Shown: in pieces, positions 1 to 10,200 of the stretch
Layout of the letters: each line of letters begins with the position of its first letter
Position numbering within the stretch: position 1 is the first letter of the stretch
Virus record (IMG/VR): IMGVR_UViG_3300007512_000010
Span: 54,971-118,970 of that record
Length of the DNA: 64,000 nt
DNA from: a virus
Strand: one strand, 5' to 3'
Translations under genes and position numbers: made by a program
The notes under the pieces: generated by a model
The model's input: the letters and a program-made list of their open reading frames with translations, nothing else
Told to the model about the DNA's origin: nothing
Database searches by the model: none

Positions 1-2
1 AC

Positions 3-407
3 CGAAAAGATTTTTCAGAGGAGTATTCCAATGAACCCGACTATGGCTTTATAGTAGTAAGACCAGACGACAGAGATTCCGAGCAATCGGGGCGCTGGGT
101 CTCGGTTATATCCTACTCCGTATGGACTGCATATCTATTTGGGTCTTCACAAGCTGACCTCCGAATTGAGGAGGGTCATTTAGCTAATGTAGAAGAGGGC
201 GACTTAGCGGTTTTTAATCGCGACGGTAATATCGTTCCTATCGAACCAGTAGAGCAGTGGGTCAGTCCAACCTTTTTCGCAAATGCGGTACCTCTCCCGA
301 ATAGTTCGGGGTTAAAAGGTCAACGGTGTTATGACGGCACATATATGTATGAGTGCGTAGCTCCTAATACGTGGGTGCGTTATCCAATCACGAACGGTTG
401 GGAATAA
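3..407 (+). CDS. 3' end of a virion (probable tail/fibre) protein, cut by window edge
   Basis: An open frame enters from the left edge and ends at the TAA at 405-407; its start is outside the window. The visible 134 residues are acidic in the first part. They end in a small aromatic and Cys-containing module (CYDGTYMYECVAPNTWVRY) of a type often seen at the C-terminus of phage tail-fibre or particle proteins. That resemblance is from memory of the pattern, not from a search. It lies on the same strand as, and directly upstream of, the structural genes that follow, so a virion role is likely. The precise function is unknown. Confidence 0.6.
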   Translation, partial: RKDFSEEYSNEPDYGFIVVRPDDRDSEQSGRWVSVISYSVWTAYLFGSSQADLRIEEGHLANVEEGDLAVFNRDGNIVPIEPVEQWVSPTFFANAVPLPNSSGLKGQRCYDGTYMYECVAPNTWVRYPITNGWE

Positions 408-460
408 TATATGGCCCCAAAGCTAGACAGCGTAGAATTTTATTCGAGTAACGACCGAGC

Positions 461-478
461 ACTTTATACGAACGGGAG
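461..478 (+). promoter_or_regulatory. candidate phage promoter motif (CTTTATACGAA type)
   Basis: CTTTATACGAACGGGAG at 462-478 lies 125 nt before the preferred start of the 937-aa structural gene. Its first 11 bases (462-472) recur exactly on the minus strand at 30074-30064, just after a terminator-like hairpin and before another gene start. Related CTTATACC elements precede the genes at 33383 and 37463. Promoter function is inferred from placement only. Confidence 0.35.
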
Positions 479-501
479 ACCGTTTTTTGTTGCCCAAACC
501 C

Positions 502-515
502 CCCTAATATTAGGG
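502..515. promoter_or_regulatory. 14-bp perfect palindrome in leader (possible operator)
   Basis: CCCTAATATTAGGG is a perfect palindrome about 80 nt upstream of the ATG at 594. A near-palindrome with the same AATATT core (59407-59422) lies about 70 nt upstream of the scaffold-like gene at 59490. It could be a protein-binding site or an RNA hairpin in the 5' leader. The function is unknown. Confidence 0.3.
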
Positions 516-593
516 TTCGTTGAGATAGTAGGTCTTTCTCCTGCTGTCTTGTTTGTAAACGGCCTTGAATCAATAACACAGGAGATACAACTC

Positions 594-3407
594 ATGGCTT
601 TTAATTTAGCGGACTATTCAGTCCAAATCAAAGACCAGCTAGACGACGCGGTTGGGGGCATTACAGTAGCCTCAATCGACGAAGTCAGCTTAGAATCGGC
701 AGACGTACACTGCTTGATCGATCCGAGTACCAAACTCGGAACGAAGAAGCTTGTTATTACCACGCAATCAGGCGTGTTTAGCAAGGATCATGCAGCGATC
801 TGTATTCCCAATGACCTTCGTTCCTTTTTCCCTTCGGAAGCTGGCGCTCGGGATGGTGCCCCCGGTGGTGATGGCGTTCTTCCATACCAACCCGGTGGGA
901 GCCCCACTCTCTCTTTGAGTGGTTTCGGGATGTACCACCTCAACAACGGCATCTTTTCTGCCGCTGGCTTGGGTATTCATCAGCCAGGGGTTTCTGGCCA
1001 AGCCCAGGGTTGGGTATCCGGGGCCTTGTCGGCCGGGAGCCTTGACTTTGCCGCTGGTGCTCAGATCCCGCTTATGGTCGATATTATGGACCACGCGACT
1101 GGTAACCTAAATACACTCATTGAGGTTTCTAGTGTGACCGTAGCTGGTAGGGATCAGGCTGATCGCCTCGCGGCATCTGCTGCGCTGAGCATCCCTGCTT
1201 CCGACGCGATGGCCAACTCACTGCTTCCAGAGGGCAAGAAGGACTACTCTGTCCGTCTTCGCGCTTGGGACGGTAATACTGCGTTAAGAACGGCTGTTTC
1301 GAAGAATGCGGGTGATCCCGGTGATGCACTCGCGTTTCAGATTGCTCTGGAGCCGATTGCTTCGGCTACTGCAACGATTGTTGACGCGACTGGTAGTGCT
1401 GTTGCCCTTGCGGCGGCTGATCTGACTGCGGGCGTAGGTGGAACTAGAGACCTCACGGTCACATGTGCTGCCGCTGGTTCCCGTGCGTGTCTGGGGACTC
1501 AATTGGGTCACGGTGTTACCATCACTCACGATGTGTTCACTAGTAAGGCGTTCAACGTCAGTAACAAAGCAGTGGACCCTATTGATGCGACCGGTAAGAT
1601 CCTGTCGTGTGAGTACAGCATCCCAGCCGATTCCCCTCAGGGAACTTGGAACGTTAAGGTCTTTGGTGACCAAAACGGTGCTGGTATTGGGGTAACGGTT
1701 GGTCAGGTAACGCTGTCGGCGCAGGATATTGTCGTTAACGTCACTTCTCTCAACATCGCTTCGGTGGCCCCTGGTCCATTTGACGCTGCTGATAACCAAG
1801 CCCAAGAATGGGGCGAGATGGCTTCGTGGGCACTCGAACTGGCTGCTGGGGCAAACCTTCCCGGCGCTGGAGAGGGAACCGCTCTTTGGGGTTATCTCAA
1901 GAAGGAGTCGGGTGGAGCTACGTTCACACTACCTCTGGAAAATGTTGCCATCATTGATGATGACTCCATGACCTTTGACGTAGACCTTCGTGCCGCTAAC
2001 GATGCAAACCATCTGAATGGCGCGGACCTAGATCGTCTGAAGCACACCGGTGTCTTTACGTTGGTACTTGATGTGTATGAGCACGAAGACACTGACGCTG
2101 CTGCGGAAGAATTGTGGGGCGAGCCTGATGAGGGCGCAACCGCACTGTCTTCGGGATCGTATGATTCGGTGTTCATCACTTGTGAGAAGCCTGCTCCTCT
2201 TAATATTGCTGATACCACCCTTATGAGTGGCGCTGCAGCAGAGTACGCTGGTGTTCGAACTGCTGAGGCCGACCGTTGGGTTCAGGCGGGAACTGATTCC
2301 GCACTGGGTGCTTCTCATGATTTCGTCTACGTTGGTGTCAACATGGCGGAAGCCGCTTACGAGGCTGGTGTAGATAACGACCCTGTTGCTGAACTTATCC
2401 AGGTCGGTTGTGAGATCACGAAGCAGGTCGACGATGGTGCAGGCGGATGGACCACGGAAGTGGTGTCCTGTACTGTGGCTGATGACTTGGTTGCACCGCA
2501 CGGTACGGGAGACAAGCTCTTCCTTATCAATTCGGTGTTTGCTAGTGATGGCTCAACCTACAAGGAAGTCGATGGTCGGGAGCAGCGGGGTCTGAAGACT
2601 CAACTGACCCTGTCCGTGCAAGCGGTACACGAAGTAGGCCAGTACGCGGCCAACGTCAGTACTGGTATTGAGTCTTCGCTTGACGGTGCCGGTGAAGAGG
2701 TAGAGGGTTCTCGATACGATGTTCGTATCATGACTCGTGCTTGCGACTCCGACCAGTTCGCTGACAATGAGGCTTTGTTCTTTTCGGGAGACCGCTCGTT
2801 CTACACCTTCCCGTCCGCTATCCAGGGCGCTGATTTGGTTGATGCTTTGCTTGAGGTCGACGAGAGCGCCGCTCTTGAAGAGATCATTCAAATCGTCAGT
2901 GCACGCGGCCTCTACCCGGCACACGGCAACGTGTTGCGGATTGCGGAACTCGCAAACACTGATATGCGTCTTTCTGGAGGAGCACCTTCCAAGATTGTCG
3001 GTGACGGCAGCGATCCCGTAAATGTTGCTGTTTCAGATCTCACCGGTGCTGTCAGCGCGGGCGTTGCGGATGTCGTTGATCTCTTTGCGCACGTTAGTGG
3101 TATCGAGATTGATTTCGTAGAAGCTGCGTCTTATGAGACTGAGGCTGGAAATCAGTTTGACGACGTTGTGAAGATGTGGATCCTTGATGTCGACACGGAG
3201 GGCTACACCGATGGTGAGCTTCTGACGGCTATCAACGGAATGGCAGAGTACACCGGCCTTACGTCAGAGCACATTCTCCATGAGGATGCTGGCGGTAGTG
3301 AACTCATCACCTTCCAAACCAACCCGCAGGGTCTTGAGGATATTCGTATCGTCATGTTCTGCGATGGTACGGGTGGTGCCAACAGCGGTGGTGACAACAT
3401 TGCGTAA
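594..3407 (+). CDS. major virion structural protein, unknown family (937 aa)
   Basis: This long protein is rich in Ala, Gly, Asp and beta-forming stretches and resembles stacked Ig-like or other beta-sandwich phage structural proteins. I do not recognise the family. The frame is open back to ATG 411, but I prefer ATG 594. An AGGAG lies 9 nt before it, whereas 411 has only a weak site. Codons in 411-593 (ATA, CTA, TTA, AGA, CGA) also differ from the body, which uses GGT, GCT, AAC, CTT and CGT like the capsid gene. A candidate promoter and a palindrome fall inside 411-593. The strong codon bias, good ribosome site and strong downstream hairpin suggest an abundant virion component. Alternatives are a sheath, fibre or decoration protein. 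Confidence 0.75.
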   Translation: MAFNLADYSVQIKDQLDDAVGGITVASIDEVSLESADVHCLIDPSTKLGTKKLVITTQSGVFSKDHAAICIPNDLRSFFPSEAGARDGAPGGDGVLPYQPGGSPTLSLSGFGMYHLNNGIFSAAGLGIHQPGVSGQAQGWVSGALSAGSLDFAAGAQIPLMVDIMDHATGNLNTLIEVSSVTVAGRDQADRLAASAALSIPASDAMANSLLPEGKKDYSVRLRAWDGNTALRTAVSKNAGDPGDALAFQIALEPIASATATIVDATGSAVALAAADLTAGVGGTRDLTVTCAAAGSRACLGTQLGHGVTITHDVFTSKAFNVSNKAVDPIDATGKILSCEYSIPADSPQGTWNVKVFGDQNGAGIGVTVGQVTLSAQDIVVNVTSLNIASVAPGPFDAADNQAQEWGEMASWALELAAGANLPGAGEGTALWGYLKKESGGATFTLPLENVAIIDDDSMTFDVDLRAANDANHLNGADLDRLKHTGVFTLVLDVYEHEDTDAAAEELWGEPDEGATALSSGSYDSVFITCEKPAPLNIADTTLMSGAAAEYAGVRTAEADRWVQAGTDSALGASHDFVYVGVNMAEAAYEAGVDNDPVAELIQVGCEITKQVDDGAGGWTTEVVSCTVADDLVAPHGTGDKLFLINSVFASDGSTYKEVDGREQRGLKTQLTLSVQAVHEVGQYAANVSTGIESSLDGAGEEVEGSRYDVRIMTRACDSDQFADNEALFFSGDRSFYTFPSAIQGADLVDALLEVDESAALEEIIQIVSARGLYPAHGNVLRIAELANTDMRLSGGAPSKIVGDGSDPVNVAVSDLTGAVSAGVADVVDLFAHVSGIEIDFVEAASYETEAGNQFDDVVKMWILDVDTEGYTDGELLTAINGMAEYTGLTSEHILHEDAGGSELITFQTNPQGLEDIRIVMFCDGTGGANSGGDNIA

Positions 3408-3431
3408 GTGATGTAGCCATCTAATAAAACC

Positions 3432-3459
3432 GGGGAGGGGGGATTTTTCCCCCCTCCCC
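3432..3459 (+). terminator. GC-rich hairpin terminator
   Basis: An 11-bp perfect stem (GGGGAGGGGGG with CCCCCCTCCCC) closes a 6-nt ATTTTT loop, 25 nt after the stop of the 937-aa structural gene. It is followed by AACCTTATTATCTTG, which is T-containing but not a classical T-run. The position fits termination or 3'-end protection of an abundant transcript. Confidence 0.7.
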
Positions 3460-3494
3460 AACCTTATTATCTTGTAATGAAAGACTGAGACCAT

Positions 3495-3552
3495 TTTTAT
3501 ACTGCTGCTTTTCAACCCAGGTCTTGGGATATATGATAAAAGCTGTTAGAGA
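3495..3552 (+). promoter_or_regulatory. possible promoter upstream of 3601 gene
   Basis: The 193-nt spacer between 3408 and 3600 holds the terminator, then a TTATAC at 3498-3503. It also holds a sigma70-like pair: TTTTCA, a 17-nt spacer, then TATGAT near 3530. Either could start the transcript for the tail genes. Both matches are weak. Confidence 0.2.
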
Positions 3553-3600
3553 AATAGGTACTTCACGCGCAGTATCTAAGTTATTTACAAGGACGCAACT

Positions 3601-4257
3601 ATGCTGTTATCCGATAAACTCGACCCGACAATAAACGTAGCGATCGCTGTTATTAAGGATGGGAAACTAATTGAAGAGCGTTTTGGGCACAACGTCTTCA
3701 CAAACACCGGGCGCAGTTGGTTGGCCAAGATCATTGGTTCCGATAATTACAGCCAAGACCCCCCGAGCCCACACAACACAGACAAGATCAAGTACATCGG
3801 TTTCGGTTGTGGTGGAGCCCTACAAACAGACACCGACTTTGCGACAGGCCAGACTGAATTAGTTACAGTAACGGCTATCCAAGACCCAATCCCGATTAGC
3901 GTTGATTTCGACCAGAGGCTATACCTGAAACAGGTAGACAATCAATCGAATGATAGTGTCTATTTTCCGGGTGATTTTCGTACTAGGTTTATCTGTGATA
4001 TTGCTGAGGATGAGCTATCTTTTGCTGGGAACGTTACGAGGGTGTCTAATGTGGAAGTGGGAACGAGCGTTCCCATCACAGAGGCTGGCTTGTATTTGAG
4101 TTCCGCAAATCCGAGGTACACGCATGAAGCCAACCCGCCTCTCCCAGAAGAGGCAGATCCTGCAGCGTCTAATTACCTAGTCGCGTACAATATCTTTGAT
4201 CCTATTCACGTGACGCCAAATGTTATTCTTCGCGTAGAGTGGGAAATTCGTTTCTAG
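3601..4257 (+). CDS. tail-associated structural protein (218 aa)
   Basis: Preceded by AAGGA 8-9 nt before ATG. The N-terminal part has the pattern HNVFTNTGRSWLAKI followed by IKYIGFGCGG. This arrangement (a 'no-name/new-thing, T-G-R-x-W-L' start and a GFG-type strand) is seen in small beta-rich tail or baseplate-periphery proteins of several large phages (family knowledge, no search). The rest is beta-rich and ends in VILRVEWEIRF, as in many self-assembling virion proteins. It lies 9 nt before the giant receptor-binding protein, so it is probably an adaptor or fibre-base component. The exact role is unproven. Confidence 0.6.
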   Translation: MLLSDKLDPTINVAIAVIKDGKLIEERFGHNVFTNTGRSWLAKIIGSDNYSQDPPSPHNTDKIKYIGFGCGGALQTDTDFATGQTELVTVTAIQDPIPISVDFDQRLYLKQVDNQSNDSVYFPGDFRTRFICDIAEDELSFAGNVTRVSNVEVGTSVPITEAGLYLSSANPRYTHEANPPLPEEADPAASNYLVAYNIFDPIHVTPNVILRVEWEIRF

Positions 4258-4266
4258 GAGCATATG

Positions 4267-7200
4267 ATGTCCTATAAGTATTTTGGGCGGTTAGTTGGGA
4301 AGGTATCTACGGGCGAGAAGGCACTAACCGAGTCTGCCCCAGCAAATACACTTACCCCGTTCGACCCACAGCAACCGGCCACAAAGTTTATGGCCTATGG
4401 GGAAGACGCTACTAGTCTAGCGTTTAACCGGGCTCTTGCAGCATTAGCGACTAATATCGAATCTATTAGTTCGGTACTAAATGCGATCACGCTAAAGAGC
4501 GCCGTGATCTCTCCCATGCAACTCTGGAACGACGACGATTTCATGTCCGGTGGTTGGACCGGCGAAATTCTGTGGATGCGGGGCTCAGTCGTACTTAGCG
4601 ATAATCACGATGTTGGTGATCAAGCCGACATGATGAATGCGGCACTTACCACCAGCGATGATTTGGTAAGAACCGGTAAGACGGATTTACACCTTTCTGG
4701 TGGGACTAACGCAAGCGGAAGAGTCCCCGCTCAGTGGGTATACGTTGGGCAGACCCCCAACGAACTTCAAAGGCACGTCAAATTCCATAGGGTAGAAGGA
4801 CAGTACGGTGGGGGAGTCCCCGGTGGCGGAGGTGCCGTACACCCAGAAGGGGCCACGGACTTATCTGTAGTTGCGAACCCCAATGAGACTGGTGGCCTCC
4901 AGCCTATCCAAGATACGCACCACACAGTTTGTCCTAGCGACGTATTTGAGAACGATACCGAGTACAACAGCGGTACAGGGTATTCGTACCACCAACCAAA
5001 GTACAAGAATCAAGAACAGCGCTTTTTGACCAGCCAAGCTGCGTCAGGAATACCGCTGTATATCCCCCCAGTTAAGCGCATTAAAACAGACCTTCCGCCC
5101 TATAGTGGAAACGAGCGATATGCACGTATTGCCGAATGGGACACAGACGGCTTGTACATCAAAGACTACTCCTTTGATGAGTTGTATCTGAAGCCAGGGT
5201 GTTTCGTTGAAATCACCGGTGACGGTGCTGAGGGAGCCCAGGCAGGTAATAATGGACTTTTTCAGATTGCCGAAATTGTACCGGCTGACGCGAAACCGCC
5301 TACCGGAACCGGGTCAAAGGTCATCCTTACACGCGGGGGCCTCCATAAAGTAACTGTTCGAGATTACATGCAGTTTATGGAGGGGGAGTTTGTCTCTTGG
5401 AGAACCGCCCCGTATCACCAAGATTCGGGTGATCCTACAGATCCTGAAAGTACGGCGCTGAACCCGGCGCTTAGATCGAACTTTGCGCACATCGCGTTTG
5501 TCGTCCCACGCCCCGATCTCCTCAGAGATGATCGCCCCGATGAGCGACCTGGAGACCTGTACCTGTCCGCAAGTACGGATACCACCAGATTCGTAACGAA
5601 AAACTACGACGGTGCTGACGGTTCTTACGATTGGTCTCGCGGTGTTGCTCATGCTAGCGGTGGGGTAACGACGTACAACAGGTACGGCGGGCAACGCTCA
5701 CGAAACAGCGTCGGCCTCCCCGATAAGGAGGACGGCGCGGAACAAAACTGGGGCCTCCTTCCCGGCACCTTCTTATTCCACGGACACGCACACATCTGGC
5801 CAGAAGACCACTCCGCAGGAGAGTGGGGCATGGCCGCAGCTATCGGAGATATCAAGTTTGGCTCCGATGTTTTAGGTCCAGATGATGGTGTTCATAATGG
5901 CGTTGTTGCTGCTGGTGAGCCAGTCCTGTTCTCTTTGGAAACTGCTCCCGGCCTAATCTATGGTTGCGCTCCGTCTGGGTTTATTCTGAACCCTGTCCTT
6001 ACCTTCCAAGACGGGAAGTCTTTTTATAGTGGTTCGTACCAAGCGCACATCAAAACCCTAAGCACCGTTCGAGAGAACCTGCTGTCAGCGATTAAGCCTG
6101 ACTTCTTTACTGAGGGTCTAAACTTAGACGCAGGGCTTGATTTTGCGGACGCTATGAAGCTCCGAGGGTGGCAGTCGTTTCTACGCACAGGAACAGACGC
6201 CGAGATTGATAAGCAAACTACCGTAGAGCTTCCTTTGGGCGTTGGGCCTGGGATACCACACCCAAGAAATGATGGGTTGAACACGACGGACTCCCCAACC
6301 GCCCAGATACTTGGGAGTAGTTTGTGGGAGCTATACGTCGAGTGCACGGTTGCCGGTAAGCCTACGCTCACAGAAGCTTGGGAGGATAGTACGTGGGGCT
6401 GCTGGGGTGACTGGGTTCGGTTTGAGCACCCAGATAGTAATGTAGGTACTCATAAATTCCGCAGATATGCCGGGAAAATAATTTCAGCCGTCGCTGATCC
6501 AAACAACGATCAATGCGGAACAATCATTGTCGGGAGCGTTCACGCAGAACCTGAAGACGATGGCCCCGAACACGATCACCTAACTTTAGTGGGTCCAGGC
6601 GGATACCCATTCCAGGCTACTGACCAGAATGGTACGCATGGTGATGCCGCTGGCGGCAGTACTTTTTACACAGATGGTGGCGATACTTGGCAGGTTAAGT
6701 ACATCACCAAGGCCCCCGTTGTAACTAATTCTGAGGGTGTTAGTTTCGTTCCGTCACACGGACTGAATGCTGCTTACCACAACAACTTCTCTGCTAACGA
6801 GAATATGCGGTATTCGGGGCTAGTGAGCCCCGTGGACGGGCGAGCGGTTCAGTCTGCTACCGGTAACACCATCTATGAAAACCCGATGCGGCCGTTCACA
6901 CTTGTTTTGCCAAACTGGCAGGACTGGGAACGCTTTATCTGGCTTAGGTCCGATGCTGACCATGTCACCTTGGTCCGTTTGGACAGCAAACACCATGACT
7001 ATGACGACGTTTGGTCTACCAACACCGAGCGCGAACAGGGGGCTCGGGTACGGATAGGGTACGGAAGGCTTAACGCTATTGCTCCACGGAAACAGGTGGA
7101 TGATGACGGGGATAGCGAGATCGACACGATCAAGTCCCAGGACGATTCCCTGACCTGGGCTAGTTCTACAGGTTATCACTACAACGTCTTTGGATTGGAT

Positions 7201-10200
7201 AATTGGTACGCCTGGGCGCATGGCACTGTTTTTGGTAGTGAAACCATTACCGCTACACCCCCATGGTACGACGAAGATATTGGTTGGAATGTATACGATA
7301 GCGAGGGCGTCACCCTTGAGGTTGGGGGAATAGACCCAGACCTCGTTCGAAGAGATATCCCTTTAGAAGGGATGGTCAGTGCGGCAGCTAGAGATGATGG
7401 TGGCGATAAAAACCCATCTTTAAAGCAGGCAGCTTTCGACCACTCTACGACGCCGCAAGAGAGCCAAGACAGGTCTATTCTTGGATCTATCGAAGCCACG
7501 GTGCTCGGTAACTACAACCACGACCTTGTAAATGAGGCAACCAGGAAGCTATACGGGCATGAGACAGTAACTATTGGCGAAGCCTACATGAAGACAGAGC
7601 ACCAATTTGGTGTTCTTTCTAATGGTGTTATTACCGGTGGATATTGTTTTTCTTTGGTGAATGAGAATGCCGGGGAAATCTTCCCTTCGGACACTTTGTT
7701 TGACCGGCTAAGTTACCATGATTTTGGTGATTGGACTGCGGATGACGCGGATGGCGCTAAGCGTGGGCTTGTGTTTTGCGAAGCTTACGTTCTTCTTGGT
7801 GGGGCGAAGTGGCATATTCCTGCTGACGTGTACAATCTAGAGGATTACTCGGACGACCTAGATAGCCGGGAGTTCATGGTTTGGTTTGACGCACGAGCCC
7901 GAAAAGTTCTAATTAAGCCAATTGGCTCGGCTGCTGATATGCACTCATCCCCAGCCGCTGCTGACCCCTGGTTGTGGAGTCAGTACGATGAGGCGCATAT
8001 TGTCCCGTTTGCAAAGGTGGTTACGGATAACGACGGTTTTATCGAGGCCGTAATAAACCTTAGAAAGCCGATTTCGCGTGTCGATGAACGAACCAACCTA
8101 TTGGTGGGGACCACCTCTACAGAAGAGCTAGCTTCACACATGAAGTTGGTGGATAGCGCTCCGGGCGAAGGCCACTCCCAGTTTGGTGTAGACGCACACA
8201 CACAGGCACAGCTTCATTTTAAGAACGTAGGTGAGGCCCTTGTTTACATCGAGCACATGGATAACACCCAAGCGTACAAAGGGCGTAAGTGGACAATTGA
8301 GGTAGTTGGCTCTTGCCATGAGTTCGATCACGAGGCCAGAGGGATCACGCTCCCCATGCGGTTCCCTGTGCACGGTATCAATCTCATCGGGCACAAAGGC
8401 GCAGACCAGTCCTGGCTGCATAACCGGGAAATGAGGACAGCATATACCCACCCGACAGAACCAGCATCAGCGGAAGGGGTGTGGATGTCTTGGTGGCATG
8501 GTGCTGCAACCCCGACCGATGACGCAGTAAATGACGACGGATGGCTCAGAATCCACCCAGGACATGGACCAGTAATTTATTGGTCTGAGGGTAAGCCGCT
8601 GTTCGATCTAAACAGCCGACAAGGTGTCACTGTTAGAGATGTCAATCTCCGCTTCATCGGTGTAGACCACGGTCTAGACGAAGAGGCGTTTGCTGGGAAC
8701 TATTGGGACACCGGCTGGGACACCGGTGTCGAGGACGGCCATAACACTCGGCCGAATGTTGCCGCCTTCATCTGCACCCGCAAGGATGGGGACCTGTCCA
8801 TCCCAGCCATGGATCAGGATCGGGGAGGCATGTGGACGGCTATTTACGGGTTACAGAGGCCCAACGCCGCTTTCTCAGGGAACTACTTATTTGAGGGGGT
8901 CACCCTCCACAATGGTGGAATCCTTTGTGATTTCTACAACCCCACGACGTACACAAGAACCACCGCATCGTTGGACAACATTACCCTACGGAATTGTCGG
9001 GCTATCAATGTTACCCACGGTTTAGCGGCCTTCGGGTGCACTATTTGGGCGGACGACGGTGACGTGGGCGAGATGGTGAATTGGGACAATGTGACCCCAT
9101 ACGGTGCGGCGTTCTCGTACGGTGCGGGTAACCATAAGAAGTACCACAAGGGTATTACGATTGATTCTTGCGAGGCTGTGTGTGTCCCGTCAGAGCACGG
9201 GCACATGCATGAAATGTGGGAAGAGGATCACACCGCGTTCAGTAAGCGTCGTGCGGGTGTGTTTGCGACTCACTCAAAAGAAGTGACTGTCACTAACTGC
9301 TCTTTCCACGGTGGGTTCGCTTACGGCGTCTATTTTGGGGAGGATGTGCAATGGTATGACTTCGGGGGGTCTGCAGAGAGCCAGCATTGGGCCACCGGAA
9401 CAATCGAAAACAATACGATTAGTGGTCCTTTAGAAGTAGGTATCTTCGCCTGCTCACAGCACGAATTTTCAGACATCCGTATTGTCAACAATACGATCCG
9501 CGACCCAGGGATGCCCTACTGGAAGAAGGAAAATTACAGTACACAATACGCGTGTGAAGACCCATGGGGCATTGTTGTCGATGGGGCCAACTTCCAAGTT
9601 ACCGGAAACACTATTAGACACACCGTTTACGCGCTAGACGCGTATGGCGGAGATGGGCTCGATAAATCTCAGAGTAACTTCTGTGGGGGTATTTATTTCA
9701 CCGGGGCTCAGGCGTTTTACTACAAGGCTCTTCCGTCTGAAATTTCTGGGAACAGCATCCATCTGGTCGGTAAGGCCCTTAAGGGGATTGTTCTCGCTGA
9801 CGCTGTAATGACGGATTTTTGGGAGTACGTAGCTTCCCACACGCACGGAATCCATATAAACGGTAATAATATCATCAACGATATTACCACCGGATACTCG
9901 TGGTCTACAGGGTACTACTCTTACGAGAACAACGAGGGGGGCGTGGACGATGTTTTCGATGCCGCCGACGCACGCTTTGAGCTTATGGGAACAAATTACC
10001 CGTTCAGCATTTTCGTTGGCTGGGGTCACCAAACCGTGAAGATCGTAGACAACAATCTTGTTGGACCCGTGTACTTCGGTATTGGAACAAACAACTCGAT
10101 ATTTTCGAATAATACTCTTCGAGATTGTGCGGCATCGCCAAGCGGATACTTGCCAGAAAGTAACGGGGTGATGAACACAAACGATAAGGGTAATGCGGCG

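Noticed and set aside
411-593. Use of ATG 411 as the start of the large structural gene
   Set aside because: Weak ribosome site, abrupt codon-usage change at 594, ideal AGGAG before 594, and promoter-like and palindromic elements inside the stretch.
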